DNA from: Microcebus murinus | Lineage: Eukaryota > Chordata > Mammalia > Primates > Cheirogaleidae | Assembly (NCBI RefSeq): GCF_040939455.1 | Contig: NC_134106.1 | Span: 45,034,001 to 45,098,000 of the forward strand | Direction of reading: 5' to 3' | Length of the DNA stretch: 64,000 bases | Program-made: the position numbers and the translations under genes | Shown: in pieces, positions 9,775 through 22,117 of the stretch | Position numbering within the stretch: position 1 is the stretch's first letter | How the letters are laid out: the number at the start of each line of letters is the position of its first letter | The notes under the pieces: generated by a model | Seen by the model: only the letters and a program-made list of their open reading frames with translations | Databases searched by the model: none | What the model was told of the DNA's origin: nothing

Positions 9775-10398
9775 CAGTAAGTCCTCACTAAATGTCGTTA
9801 ATAGGTTCTTGGAAACTGACTTTAAGTCAAACGACCTACAACCAAAGCAATTTTACCACAGGCTAATTGATATCACAAGTTAAGCTCCTTCAGCACATTT
9901 GCGGTCACAAAAACGTTACCAAAATTTTAAAGGAAGACCAAAGTGCTTCTCACATTAGACATTGAGATAAATGTGAGCTGTATATACATTTAAGAAAGAT
10001 GAATAAAAACAAGGTAATTATTTATCTGCTTTTTCCAGTTTAGAGTCTTGCGTGGCACAGCCTTTCCCAGCAGCTTAGGGCACACGTGGGCACCAGCCAC
10101 GACCAGGACGCCAGCCCGTGGCAGGGTGCGCTCACCCACGCCCCCCTCACTCGCACTGGGACCATGTAGACACGTCCCCCTGACTCCCACTGGGACCATG
10201 TAGACACACCAGTTCACCGAATGTGCACGTCTTTGGGTGGGAGGAAACCGGAAAATCCAGAGAAAACCCACGCATACATAGAACGTGCAGACTCCACACA
10301 GACAGTGGCCCTGGCCGGGAATCAGATCGGATTTTTTTTCTCATCCACTTTATGACAAAACAACATTGAACGAAATGATCTTCTTTGAGGACCTGTTG
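9775..10398. mobile_element. Tigger-like non-autonomous DNA transposon, about 624 bp
   Basis: Both ends are flanked by TA (9773-9774 and 10399-10400) and form inverted repeats (CAGTAAGTCCTCACT against AACAGGTCCTCAAAG on the other strand). Inside are a TAAGTCAAACGACCTAC segment near one end and AACATTGAACGAAATGATC near the other. No transposase frame. A tandem duplication of about 36 bp, repeating CACTGGGACCATGTAGACAC, sits at about 10140-10210. The family is recalled, not verified. Confidence 0.75.
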
Positions 10399-10429
10399 TA
10401 CATGTGTTTACATAAACATACAAATAGTT

Positions 10430-10560
10430 TACGTGTATACATTTTCCCTGTAATCCTGTGAAAATTTAGAGGTTCACTCATGTAGTTAGTAACTGACAGA
10501 CCCAGCTTTGAACCCCTTTCTATCTGACTCCAAAGTCATGTTCTTTCTTCCTTATGAGGA
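10430..10560 (-). mobile_element. MIR SINE fragment, antisense
   Basis: GTAGTTAGTAACTGACAGAC, CCAGCTTTGAACCCCTTTC and TCTGACTCCAAAGTCATGTT are the reverse of the MIR 5' half. Confidence 0.7.
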
Positions 10561-10889
10561 AGCTGGTAAGGGAGGAGACTCAGAGCCAAAGCTACCTTAA
10601 ATAAGAATCCCGTTGTGAAAAATGTTAAGTTAGAGTTGTAGTCTCTAAACTTTTTTGATTGTATACCTCTTTCAGTAAGATAATTTTGAGCACCGCTCAA
10701 CATAGGAACATTTGCTTATTTATATTTATAAATTATACATCTGTACTACTATGCTAATATTTATATTATAAAACACATATACAAATAACTTAGGTATAAA
10801 TTATAACATTTCTTACTATATCCATAAAGAACATCTTGTGCATAGTCTTTGAACCCCTTCTATACAAGAGAATAGGGGAAGGAAGGTAA
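10561..10889. other. Unassigned AT-rich sequence
   Basis: TTTATATTTATAAATTATAC-type low-complexity sequence; no repeat or gene recognised. Confidence 0.4.
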
Positions 10890-11140
10890 ATTTGACTAGG
10901 GGAATTTTGGAAAAACTCATTCTGGAAGAGAAGGCATTTGGGTTGTATCTAGAAGGATGTTGGATGGGGGAAAGCATTACAGGTTGAGGTCATAGTTCAA
11001 GTGAATACGATGCACTGGACAGTTCAGGGCATGTGCATCAAACAATGAATAATTGACCCAGAGGAGAATTGGGGGGTGCAATCCAGACAATAATGAAGTG
11101 GCATACTTAGAATGTCACTCTGACACAGCTGGCCTTCTAA
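10890..11140 (-). mobile_element. L2 LINE fragment, antisense
   Basis: AACTCATTCTGGAAGAGAAG, GGCATTTGGGTTGTATCTAG and AGCATTACAGGTTGAGGTCA match reverse L2. Confidence 0.5.
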
Positions 11141-11439
11141 GCCAGAAAAATTGCTTTATATTATCAATTTTTTGTGGGGGAAAAGAATGACACATAATGG
11201 CTGGTGATAGCTCAGAAGAAAACAAGAGCTGGCTGAATACCCAAGGCCCTGGAGAAAGGATGCAAACCCATGACAAAGGCCTTGGGTGGCAAAGGGACCC
11301 TGAGGGATAAATTTACAGAAACACGGATGATTTTGCAACATTGGATAGGATAAAAATCCAAATGCGGAGGGGAGCCATCAAAGCTTTACAAGAAGTCAGT
11401 CTTCTTTTCCTTTGGCTGGAATTCAAGCATTATAAAAGC

Positions 11440-11515
11440 AATCCATGTAACCTAAAACATTTGTACCCACTTAATACCTTGAAATTTTTAAATTTAAAAA
11501 AAGAAAATAAGAGCA
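11440..11515 (+). mobile_element. Short L1 3' tail, sense
   Basis: AAAACATTTGTACCCACTTA then ATACCTTGAAATTTT and an A-rich tail resembles the 3' terminus of the younger L1s in this window. Very short and without a confirmed target duplication. Confidence 0.4.
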
Positions 11516-11599
11516 TATCCAAAATCTAGTGTCATATTTTTCCTATACCAAAAAATATCCAAAAACAAAAGTCAGTGATGGTGATTGGATCTAATTTTT

Positions 11600-11915
11600 A
11601 GAAATACAGAAGTATAAAATAATAGTAACATGGACAGTGAAAGTGGGGTGCACAGAGACAGGGAGACCAGTACGAGGGAATGATGTCTGCAGGGGCAGGA
11701 GGGAGAGTGGAGAGGCAAAGGGAGCATTCATGGGGTGAGGAGGAGAGAGGGGGGAGGAAGCATGCACTGAATGACTAGGAATGACTAGGGTGATCCTGTT
11801 AGGGGAGAGAGGGACCAAGGAGGAGGTGTGGGCTCTGGGGTGGAAGGGTGGGGTCCTGTTTTGGACATACTGAGCTTGAGATGCCTATTGAAAATTTGAC
11901 TGCGGAAATCAGAAG
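11600..11915 (-). mobile_element. L2 LINE fragment, antisense
   Basis: Purine-rich reverse L2 sequence including TTTTGGACATACTGAGCTTG and AGATGCCTATTGAAAA. Confidence 0.55.
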
Positions 11916-11939
11916 TGCTCAGAAGAGACCTTGCCATTT

Positions 11940-12322
11940 CTATTGTCAACAAATACTCTCTGAGAGCGTTTCCAGGTGCCAGGCACTGTGTTAGGTGCTA
12001 GTAGAAGGATGGAAATGTATGCACATGTGTGCGTACACACCCCCAAAAGCCCTGCCCTGTAGGCCTTTTCAATGAGGGAATGAGGGAAACAGCATTGTGG
12101 TTGCAGAGAGGAGGACATGCCTGTCTGCACAGGGAGTTTGGCCTCACCAGAAAAAGGGATGCTGGAGGAGAGTCTTTAAGGTGAGACGGATTCTCTAGGT
12201 ACATGAGGTTTAGGAGGACTCCCCTGCTTCTGACCTGGGTGGGTGAGAGTTGCCAGTTTTGGTGGGGCAAAGAGTTATGACAGGAACACTGAATTCAGTG
12301 TTGAAGTAAATTAATCCTGAGG
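11940..12322 (-). mobile_element. L2 LINE 3' end, antisense
   Basis: CAACAAATACTCTCTGAGAG then TGCCAGGCACTGTGTTAGGT is a clear reverse L2 3' end. The reverse L2 reaches the insertion site of the L1 at 12337 and may resume beyond it. Confidence 0.65.
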
Positions 12323-13088
12323 CACGCTAATCTTTTTTTTTTTTATTTTGGCACATTATGGGGGTACAGATTTAAAGTTTCAATAAATGCCCCCCCACAA
12401 GTCTGAGTTTCCAGCATGACCATCCCCCAGATGGTGCACATTTCATTATTGTATGTATATACCCACCCCCCTCACTCCTCCCCCCTGCCCAATACCCTAT
12501 TACTGTAGTACCTATGTGTCCACTTAGATGCTGCTCAGTTAATACCAGTTTGCTGGTGAGTATATCTGGTGCTTGTTTTTCCATTCTTGGGATACTTCAC
12601 TTAGTAGTATGGGTTCCAGCTCTAACCAGGAAAATATAAGATGTGCTATATCACCATTGTTTCTTAGAGCTGAATAGTACTCCATGGTATACATATACTA
12701 CATTTTATTAATCCATTCTTAGATTGATAGGCACTTGGGCTGTTTCCACAGCCTTGCAATTATGAATTGTGCTGCTATAAACATTCGAGTGCAGGTGTCT
12801 TTTTTGTAGAGTGTCATTGGATCTTTTGGGTAGATGCCCAGCAATGGGATTGCTGGATCAAATGGTAGATTCACTTGTATCGCTTTAAGGTATCTCCATA
12901 TTGCTTTCCACAGAGGTTGAACTAGTTTGCAGTCCCGCCAGCAGTGTAGGAGTGTTCCTCTCTCTCCGCAACCACGCCAGCATTTGTTATTTGGAGACTT
13001 TTTGATAGAGGCCATTCTCACTGGAGTTAACTGATATCTCATTGTAGTTTTGATTTGCATTTCCCTGATGATTACACGCTAATCTTTT
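12323..13088 (-). mobile_element. Young L1, 5'-truncated, antisense, with target-site duplication
   Basis: A 14-bp target duplication CACGCTAATCTTTT is present at 12323-12336 and 13075-13088. The element is 12337-13074 (738 bp): a T-rich run (poly-A on the other strand), a G-tract-bearing 3' UTR, and the ORF2 C-terminal region. It shares its 3' UTR with the copies at 20570 and 27005. Because only the 3' end is present it cannot move. Confidence 0.95.
12719..13060 (-). pseudogene. L1 ORF2 C-terminal remnant, prematurely stopped
   Basis: An open frame of 113 codons covering the C-terminal, cysteine-rich part of the L1 endonuclease/reverse transcriptase protein, including a CWRGCGE and a LLHCWRDC stretch with the paired cysteines and histidine. 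Compared with the copy at 20812-21090 it ends early: a glutamine codon after the KCLSI residues reads as TAA. The endonuclease and reverse transcriptase domains are absent. Confidence 0.9.
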
Positions 13089-13400
13089 AAGGATAACTTC
13101 CCAAAGATAGAGTAGGTCTCAGTCTTAAGTGCAGATCTGACCCTCAGGAAGGTAGTTGGTTGGCGATCCTGACGAAACAGTCTCTTGTATGAGTGGCAGC
13201 CAGATGGATGAAGGAGAGTCATCACAAACATTTAATGAGCACCTGCCAGGAGACAGATACGTGGTTGCCATATGTGTGAGGTTAAAGCAATCATGAGATA
13301 TGAAAAGGGACGAGAGCTGAAGACAGAAAGAAGCCTGGGAAATGCCCTTACCTTTAAGTAGTGAGGAGAGAAAAAGGAGCATGCTTGAAGGGGCTTAGAA
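13089..13400 (-). mobile_element. Possible continuation of antisense L2
   Basis: ACAAACATTTAATGAGCACC and TGCCAGGAGACAGATACG resemble a reverse L2 3' end, but the flanks are not convincing. Confidence 0.35.
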
Positions 13401-15924
13401 AGAGCAGAGACAGGAGGAATTGGGGAGGGTTAGGGTCTTGTCAACCAAGGAAGGAGACGACGTCCCTGTGCGTTGTGGTGGGGCTGGTGGTGGAGGGGTC
13501 AACTCTGGAGCTCTGCAAAAAGATGGACCAGGATTGCAACTCAAACGAGGTCATGCCAGTGGTGCTGGGCAGAATCCAGATTGCTGGAACAATAAGTAGG
13601 GATGAAAATGTGGAGACAACAGGAACGTGTAGCCTAATTAGGGCAAGGCACTTCCTGGTATCTGGAAGATTTAAGAGTCGTCTTGCTCATAGGCACCTAT
13701 TCTGGGAGATTCAACACCCCCAAGATGCCATCTGTTTCAGTAGGGAATACTGAATGAAGGTACAAGTTGACCAACAACTCTGTCTCTTTTCCCCAAAATG
13801 ATCCTTTAACCAAGAGGGACTATCTGCTTTAATAGAGCAACAAATCAGAGGTTTGAAAATCTGCTTACTGTTTTCCTAGGGTACAGGCTTGTGATTTCAG
13901 CTGGTTTTATAGTGATTAATTATTTCTTTTCAAGACTTATACAACATTCTGTTTAAGCACTTTAGGGAAAAAAAAGAAAACAGGAAAACAATCTTTTTGT
14001 TATTAATCCTTATATCACACTGCAAAGGCTAAATTATAGGCTCAAATTTCACATAATCAGAATTTAGTTTTTTTCTGAGCTAGAGCAGCTTTTCTCTTTA
14101 AGCGATAATTTTTTGCTTTATAGATGGGAAATGATTGATCCATTTATAGGTATATTTAATTCCATACATGTCCTAGTTTCATCTAAATCTCTCTCGAATC
14201 TCAAAAGCTAATTCAGCAGCTACCTTTTTCTTTCTGGGTACCACAAAAAAACAGGAAATCAAATTTTCAGCAATAAATCAATGGAAGTATTGAGCAGTGC
14301 CATGTCACCAGTGATCATCCAGAGATGCCACATCAAGGAAGCAGTCACTCAGTAGCAGTCATCCCAGAAGTGGTTACTGGATGTCAGCTACTGCATGTCT
14401 ATTACTTTCCCCCTGCACTGTAGGGACTTCAAAAAGACTGCAGTATGAGCACTGTGCATTTCTACAGCCTGTGCGCATTCAAAGTGAACACAAATCCTCA
14501 TTTGACCTTTTCCCTTACGTGTTCATAGGAATTTTAACTGTGGGATTTTTACAAAGTAATTTTTATTAAATATCAAGGAGATACATAACATGTTGGCAAA
14601 TGTGTGTAAAGTAAAAGTAATCATTCATTAAAGAATTTTAGAACTTCACCAAACGTCACCACCATGCTAGTGGGTAAAATGCTTTATTATATGTTTTATA
14701 ATGAGACTATCTTAGATAGGGACTCAAGAGTCTGAGGTCTTTACATTTTCAGAGTCGGCCAGTTTAGTGTTTCAACCACAGCAGAAGCAAATCTAGCAAA
14801 GAGCAGCCTTCTTTTCATGCCCGCTGTGCTTTCTGGGTAATAAGGTCAAAGGTCTGCTAGACTGATGTTTGAGTGGCAGCGGATGAAAATAGGTAGCCAG
14901 AAAACATACTACAACAGAAATTCAGAACAGGGAAAATTAATAATGAGATCTTAAAGTTCTAGTTTTTTGGATTGAGATTAGCCTTGCTTTGGGGTTCCAA
15001 AAACCCTTATACAGGAAGCAAATAAATGTTTGTGAAATCACTAAAAACAAAATCATTACCTCTCTGTACATTCTGCTGTAATCTTACTTGTCACTAGGCT
15101 GAGAGAAAATTCGTATGTATGTCTGAAGCCCACATAAAGAATGAAGTTGATTCTCACTTAAGACTAAAATGGCAATAAAAAGTAGTAATTGTAAGGGGAA
15201 TTTGAACTTTAAATAAATTTATTTCAGGTTATTTGCTTTATTTTATTTGGGCCCCAAGCAAAAATTACTATACTAATTAGAACGATTGATTTTATAACCT
15301 GTTATTTATCCTTAAGATTTGTGAAATTATGAATAAAAACCCTTGAGATACATATGAAAAAATGTTTAACAGTTCTTGTTTCTATTAGTATATTCATCTT
15401 AATCTTCTTTATTTATAACTACATTATAGAAATTTATCTAGGATTACTACTTTATATTAATACTTGGATTGCAGAAGTGAGTCATTATTACTTATTCTAA
15501 TTTCATGCCTGGTTAAGTTTTTTTTTTTTTTGTAATTTATAGGTTGAGAAACTTTAATATGTACAAGGTGTTCTAGTAATTCTGGATGAAATGGGTTCTT
15601 TTCAGTGACGCTTATTGCAAAAATTATAAAGGGTACAATTGTTTATTGATTTCTGGCAAACCACCAAAAAGAAATTACAGCTATTTGCCAGAAAACTCAG
15701 GAGAAATAAACAGTAAGATAACATAGGAAATTATCAAAACTGTGATTATGTGGTATCAAAGGAAGACGCAATAAAACTTTATTTCCTTTTCACACACAAG
15801 TTTGCTCCACTTTTTATGTGAATCTTAGTTGAAGTTATAAACTAAAAATCATGGGTGTTGTTATAAACAATTTTATTAGAACTTATGGATCAGGAGAATA
15901 TGGAATCTGGGTTTTGTTTTCCTT
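13401..15924. other. Long stretch without recognised features
   Basis: Purine-rich to about 13700, then AT-rich. There is a T-run at 15521-15531. An open frame of 130 codons at 13361-13753 has no motif. I see no SINE, LINE or LTR here, so this may be largely single-copy DNA. Confidence 0.4.
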
Positions 15925-16035
15925 CATCAGGCCACAGAGCCAGAACTGTCTTGTTCACTGTTGTCATCACTGGCCCAGCACAATGCCTGGCGTGGGAGGA
16001 CACTCAATAAATTTTTGTTGACTTGACTTGACTCA
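15925..16035 (+). mobile_element. L2 LINE 3' terminus, sense
   Basis: AGCACAATGCCTGGCGTGGG then ACTCAATAAATTTTTGTTGA is the L2 3' end; a short TTGACTTGACTTGACTC tail follows. Confidence 0.8.
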
Positions 16036-16099
16036 GAGGCCGGTGTTTCCCTACATTGTGGCTACCAGAAGGACCTCCAGACTGCTAATTTTTCAGCTC

Positions 16100-16409
16100 A
16101 ATCTCTGTTTTATATCTCAGTATTCATAATGATGGACATTTAGATTGTTGACTATTATAAACAGGACTGTAGTAGACATCCTTATATATGCTTTCTAGAG
16201 TGTTTCTATGGCAGATATTTCTAGAAGTAGAATGGCTAGGGTCAAAGAATGTATTTTATATTGTGATAGATACTGACAAACTGTCTTCCAGAAAGAGATG
16301 TACCAGTGTATATGTAGGAAAGTGACATTCTCTACAGCTTCTGCTGCTCTTGTATCAGATTAATTTTAACTCACTCGAAGTTAGAAGGAATGTGGAAATT
16401 TTATAATTT
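16100..16409 (-). mobile_element. Old L1 ORF2 fragment, antisense
   Basis: ATGGACATTTAGATTGTTGA, TTCTAGAAGTAGAATGGCTA and ATAGATACTGACAAACTGTC follow the reverse of the ORF2 C-terminal region. An Alu is inserted at its right end. Confidence 0.75.
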
Positions 16410-16419
16410 AAAAAAGTGC

Positions 16420-16747
<328 letters not shown>

Positions 16748-16756
16748 AAAAAAGTG

Positions 16757-17034
16757 AGGCATTCATGGGTAAAAGTAAACATAAAGTTTCTTTTCTGTTT
16801 GGTCCCTTTCATGGTGATACCTACATTTACACACATGAAGACTCACAGAAATAGATTCTATTAAAATATTAAATAATATATTCATATATTTTGGCTTGAT
16901 AATTTCATATGTGATTATTTAATTGCTATAATAATGTAAATAAGGATTTGTCTTATAATATTTTCTATAGAATAGTTCTAATAACATACATTGTTGATGC
17001 AGAGGGAAGATAAATGTGCGTCCCTTATTGATTA
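16757..17034. other. AT-rich sequence, nothing recognised
   Basis: AT-rich with several TAATATATT-type words; no repeat identified. Confidence 0.4.
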
Positions 17035-17285
17035 ATAATATATTATTGTGTGCTAGAACTGTGCTGAGCATTTTGCATACATTATCTTATTTAATCCTCA
17101 CAAAAAGTCCTTGAGGTTAACAGTGTTATTCCCTTTTTACTAAAGAAAAGAATGAGGCCTAGAGAATTGAAGTAATTTGCTCAAAGACAACCAGCTCATA
17201 ATTCAGGCTAGGATTTAAATCCAGGGCTCTCTCACCTCAGACCCTTGTTGCCTAGTTCACCTAATTGCCTGGCCTATTTCTGTCA
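17035..17285 (-). mobile_element. MIR SINE, nearly full length, antisense
   Basis: Begins TTGTGTGCTAGAACTGTGCT, with CATTATCTTATTTAATCCTC, TGAGGCCTAGAGAATTGAAG and AGGATTTAAATCCAGGGCTC in reverse consensus order. Confidence 0.9.
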
Positions 17286-17904
17286 CTCGGTTATTGTTAT
17301 CTGGTGGTGAGACTCAGGGATATTTTCCAAAGAAAAATAATGACATGGATCTAACATGAACACACATCAGGGAATATCCATCCATGGCTCTCAGAGGGGT
17401 CCCAGTTGAAAAAACTAGGCCTCTTCTAGAACTTGTGCTTGGTGCTAGGTCCAGGTCAATGTTTGGTTTGTTTGTTTTTGATGGATTTGCTGAAAGCACA
17501 GACAACAATTCCCATCACCTGTTTCTTGAACAAGAGGAGATCAGTTTTTCTACATAGAAGAGACATTGGTTATGACAGTAATACTGTGCCCTCAGCACAG
17601 GGCAGGGTCCGCCATGGTGAGCTCCAGGACCGCCCATGGCTCACTGCCCACCACGTCCCCTTAGCCTGGCTGTCCAGCCTGAGGGCCTGGTGTCTTGCTT
17701 CTGGGTGGGCCCAGGAAGAACTCAGGTGACATGTAGATCAATAATCTTCACCTCCTGGGACTGGACTCAGTTTTTAGACCTGGAACGACCAAGCGGGAAC
17801 TCTGCCGTTCTCACGGCTCCATAGCCGCCGTTCACCAGCCAGTGGGCACTGTGACGTGCTCGCTCCTCTGGGAGGCCATAGGAGTTGGCATGAGCAGTTA
17901 GCTA
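17286..17904. other. Unassigned, GC-richer from 17590
   Basis: Contains CpG-bearing, GC-richer sequence at 17590-17880 and a 98-codon open frame at 17433-17729 with no motif. Origin not recognised. Confidence 0.35.
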
Positions 17905-18500
17905 TTGGCCTCACCACCATTGCAGTTTTTTTGGTGTTTTGAGACTTTGGTAACAGAACTCAACTCAATTGTCCTGAGGAAACAAGGAAATTTAGTGGCT
18001 TATGTCACTGGAAGGTTGCAGATTGGTGCTGACATCAGGGCCTATAGAGATTCAAATGGTAGTGTCAGTACTGTCGCAGACTCTCTTTCTCCATCTCTTG
18101 GCTGGGTTTCTCTCTGGTCATTGGCCTCATTCTCCTTCTGCTGGCAGATTTCTTTCAGGCTATGAGGGTGGGCAGTGTGGCGATGCCATGGTTATAGATG
18201 GCATCTGGTTTCCAGCCTCTCAGCTCAAGACCTCGGAGGAAACAGGGAGCTTTTCCAGCAGCAGATTATAAAATTATAGGGAAGGGCACTCTGATTGGCC
18301 TTCCATGGGCCATGTGACCATCCTTTGGACATTTGGCTGTAGCCAGGAATGGGTATCATGGTTTTCTAGCCAGTGCAAGGAATTGTGATTGGCAGTTCTC
18401 CCAGAGCCACATGGGATGGGGAAGGATTAAGTCCTAAAAATGGGGAGAAGAGTTATTACCAGAAGAAGGGGAGAGAAATGCTGGCCTTACTAAAAGAGAA
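17905..18500. mobile_element. Ancient mammalian interspersed repeat, family not identified
   Basis: TTAGTGGCTTATGTCACTGG, the pyrimidine run CTCTCTTTCTCCATCTCTTG, CTCTGATTGGCCTTCCATGG, GCCATGTGACCATCC and ATTACCAGAAGAAGGGGAG follow a repeat I remember from other mammals but cannot name with certainty. Confidence 0.4.
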
Positions 18501-19789
18501 ATATTTCAAAGTAGTAGTCACAAGAATGCCTGGAAAATGATAGCGTTTTGAGCTTGATGTATCATTTGGAGAATAGATGGACAATAGATCCCTGTTTGTT
18601 ATCCCTTTGAAGGGGATAGTCACCTTCCCCAATATCTTTTTAGGCTGAAAATCAGAGCCATTTTATATGGTGACAAAAACAATTTACTTGGGCAAAGGGC
18701 AGAATTACATAGAGCATGTTAAATAGCAAATATGAAACCTGCTTGCTGAATTTCTGGTGTGGAGGGCAGGGATCACCTCCTTGGTGTAATCCTGAGAAAC
18801 CTACAAAGATATAAGGGAGTTTGGGCATGAGTTTATTTTTATCTTGGAGGGCTCTCTGGAGAGTAGAGATAAAAAATGGAAGCCTCTGAACAGAAGATTC
18901 CCTTTGAATACTGAGCAGAATTTTCACAAGGAACTTCAGTTATTTTATGCAAAACACAAGGGAACAGAGAGGATTAAATTAGAGCTTCTACTTCTAGAAA
19001 AAGGGAAAAACTGGACAGGTTTAAAGAAAGAGAAACTTACAAAAGGAAGGACAAATGCTTTGCAGCACACAGTAACATTCCCCCCTCACTTTCCATCCCC
19101 TATACCCTTATTAAACTTTTAGACTCATTTTTTTTAAAAAAAAAATCACTCAAGTTATATTGTAGATTTATATTTAAATTTTATGTTGCAGTTCAGACAG
19201 AACGTGTTATTCCGTGTTGGTACACAGTAGCCTAAAAGTTTTCTTGGTTGATGTACAAGGTTTGTTATGCTGAATATATGTTGCCATTTATTATTACTTT
19301 CTAGCTAAGAAGTGCCTTCAGTTTGCTTTCTGAAAACTAAGGCAGTTAGAAAGTATCAAAAACAGAATGAGACTTCTGTAATCCAGTTTCGAGAAATAAG
19401 GGCAATAGGCCTTTGGGTTTCGTAATCACACCTGGAATGCTTTAAAGGTTTGTATTTTACATATTTAACTATTGAAGGTAAACTTTAACATCCTCTGTTG
19501 TAACTTACGCTTCCAAAACTTTCTTCCTTCTTCCCCACCTTAAGGATGAGTTCACTCTAGGGCATCATTTTCAGCATGTCTAGCGACCCAGTGTTTTTCA
19601 TTACACTGTGTTTAAATTACATGCTCTACTTAGATTTGTTGGGAACCTCACAGAATCTCAGTTCTGTTATTTTTTTAAGTTGTTTTCCCTCCTCCATTAT
19701 AATACCTATATCTGTTCATTAAGCAAAATTTTGAAAGTAAGACCAGAAAGAAAAAAGTATCTATAATTAGACACCAAATATCTGTTTAC
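18501..19789. other. Unassigned sequence
   Basis: Includes an open frame of 92 codons at 18844-19122, lysine- and leucine-rich with no motif, ending beside a C-rich stretch. Otherwise AT-rich. No repeat recognised. Confidence 0.35.
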
Positions 19790-20554
19790 ATTTTTGTAAA
19801 CTTTTAAATTGAAATATAATATTAAATATTAAATATTAAAAAGCACACAGATTGTCAGTGTTCAGCTTGATGGAATTTAGGAAAGTGAATACACCCATAA
19901 AACTACCACCGAGATCAAGAAATAGACTATTAATGTGTCCCAGAACCTCTCACCTACCATTCCCAGTTATTATCCCCTCTTGAAGATAACCACTATTCTG
20001 AATTCTGTTAATATAGATAAGTTTTCCATAATGTTAAATTTTACAAAAATTGAATCATATAGTTTGTGCTTTTTTTGTATTATTGAATTATTCAACATTT
20101 TGTGTGAGATTCATGCATGTTGTTGCATATACCATTAGTTCATTCTTATTTGTTGCCATGCAATCAGATGATAGTTTTATTTATTCTTGTTCAGTCCTTA
20201 ATGACTGAACACATTTCTTTATCATACATTATTGCACAGACTAGTACCACCATCATAATGTCAAATAGAAGTAGCCATACCAAATACTTTTTCTTCTTCT
20301 CAATCTTAGAGGGAAAGCTTAAATATTTCCAATTAAATGTGATGTTTGCTATAGGTTTTATGTATAGGCCATTTATCAGATTGAGAATGTTTCTCTTCTA
20401 AATTTGTTGATAGTTTTTAGCATGAAATTATGTGAATGGGTTCTTATCTTTCTTACACAAAAGGTAGCATACTATATATACTTTTTTACTTTGCTTTATT
20501 CACTTAGCAAGGTATGTGAAAAATCACTTCATATAATTTCATAGGAATTTCTCT

Positions 20555-21105
20555 AATTCTTTTTTTTTACTGTATTTTTTTTTTACTTTAATTTTTTTTA
20601 TTTTGGCATATTATGGGGGTACAGATTTTAAGGTTTCAATAAATGCCCATTTCCCCCCCTCCCCCCAAAAGTCTGAGCCTCCATCATGACCATCCCCCAG
20701 ATGGTGCACATCTCACTCATTATGTATGTATATACCCGCCCCCCTCCCCCCTCCCACCTGCCCAATACCCTATTACTGTAGTACCTATGTGTCCACTTAG
20801 GTGCTACTCAGTTAATACCAGTTTGCTGGAGAATATATCTGGTGCTTGTTTTTCCATTCTTGGGATACTTCACTTAGTAGTATGGGTTCCAGCTCTAACC
20901 AGGAAAATATAAGATGTGCTATATCACCATTGTTTCTTAGAGCTGAATAGTACTCCATGGTGTACATATACCACATTTTATTAATCCATTCTTGGATGGA
21001 TGGGCACTTGGGCTGTTTCCACAGCCTTGCAATTATGAATTGTGCTGCTATAAACATTCCAGTGCAGGTGTCTTTTTTGTAGAGTGTCATAATTCTTTTT
21101 TTTTA
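20555..21105 (-). mobile_element. Young L1, 5'-truncated, antisense, nested in old L1
   Basis: The 15-mer AATTC followed by nine T and an A occurs at 20555-20569 and 21091-21105 and is the target duplication. The element is 20570-21090 (521 bp): A-rich tail, 3' UTR with long G runs on the minus strand, and ORF2 C-terminus. It is nearly identical over the shared part to 12337-13074. Confidence 0.95.
20812..21090 (-). pseudogene. L1 ORF2 C-terminal end with natural stop
   Basis: An open 92-codon frame from the truncation point to the ORF2 stop, including the KDTCTGMFIAAQF and KMWYMYTMEYYSA stretches typical of the L1 ORF2 protein end. Catalytic domains are missing owing to 5' truncation. Confidence 0.9.
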
Positions 21106-21778
21106 TAGCTTCAGAGTACTCCATTGTGTGGAGGTATCATCATTTATTCAACCAATATCATACATACAGGTATTTAGGTCATTTATAATATTTTGTAGTT
21201 ATAAATAATGCTATAATGGATAACCTTATGCATATGTGTTTTTGCATTTTGGAGGGGTTTCTTCAGGTGAATTCTTAGATGTGTCTTTAGGTAAATTTCT
21301 AGGAGTGGGGGTTCTAGGGGTTAAAGCAAAAATGGATATAAAGTTTTGTTAGATATTGCCAAATTCCTCTCCATGGGGACTATACCATTTGTATTCTCTC
21401 CTTCAATGTATGAGAGTGCTTGGTTCCCCACATCTTTGTCAACAGGATTGAAGTTTTGTTGATGTGATAGGTTGGAAATAATACCTCAGTGTAGTTTTAT
21501 TTAGCATTTCTCTTATTATCAGTGAAGTTGAATATCTTTTTCATATATTTTCATATTTAAGAGAAATTTTGTATGTCTTTTCTGTGCATTGTCTACTCTG
21601 ATACTTCCCATAGTTTTTAAAATTAGGTTTTCAGCCTTTGTTCTTGATTTATAAGAGCTCTTTATATATTATTGATATTAGCCCTTTATCTGGAATATGT
21701 GTCAGAAAACTATTTTATCTTAGTTTGCCATTTGTCTCTCGACTTTGCTTATGGTATCTTTTGACATACCGTATTTTT

Positions 21779-22117
21779 TCTTTATTTCTTTTTTTTTTTT
21801 TTTTGAGACAGAGTCTCACTCTGTTGCCCGGGCTAGAGTGCCATGAGTCAGCCTAGCTCACAGCAACCTCAAACTCCTGGCCTAAAGCAATCCTCTTGCC
21901 TCAGCCTCCCGAGTAGCTGGGACTACAGGCATGCACCACCATGCCCGGGTAATTTTTCTATAAATTTGTAGTTGGCCAATTAATTTCTTTCTATTTTTAG
22001 TAGAGATAGGGTCTCGTTCTTGCTCAGGCTGGTTTTGAACTCCTGACCTCGAGCAATCTGCCTGCCTCAGCCTCCCAGAGTGCTAGGATTATAGGCATGA
22101 GCCACCACACCCGGCCA
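21779..22117 (-). mobile_element. Alu with lemur-type linker insertion, antisense
   Basis: T-run, TGAGACAGAGTCTCACTCTG, the reverse linker insertion GTTGGCCAATTAATTTCTTT, ending CACACCCGGCC. Target duplication is slightly diverged: ACATACCGTATTTTT at 21764-21778 against ACATAAAGTATTTTT at 22118-22132. It sits in the old L1. Confidence 0.95.
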
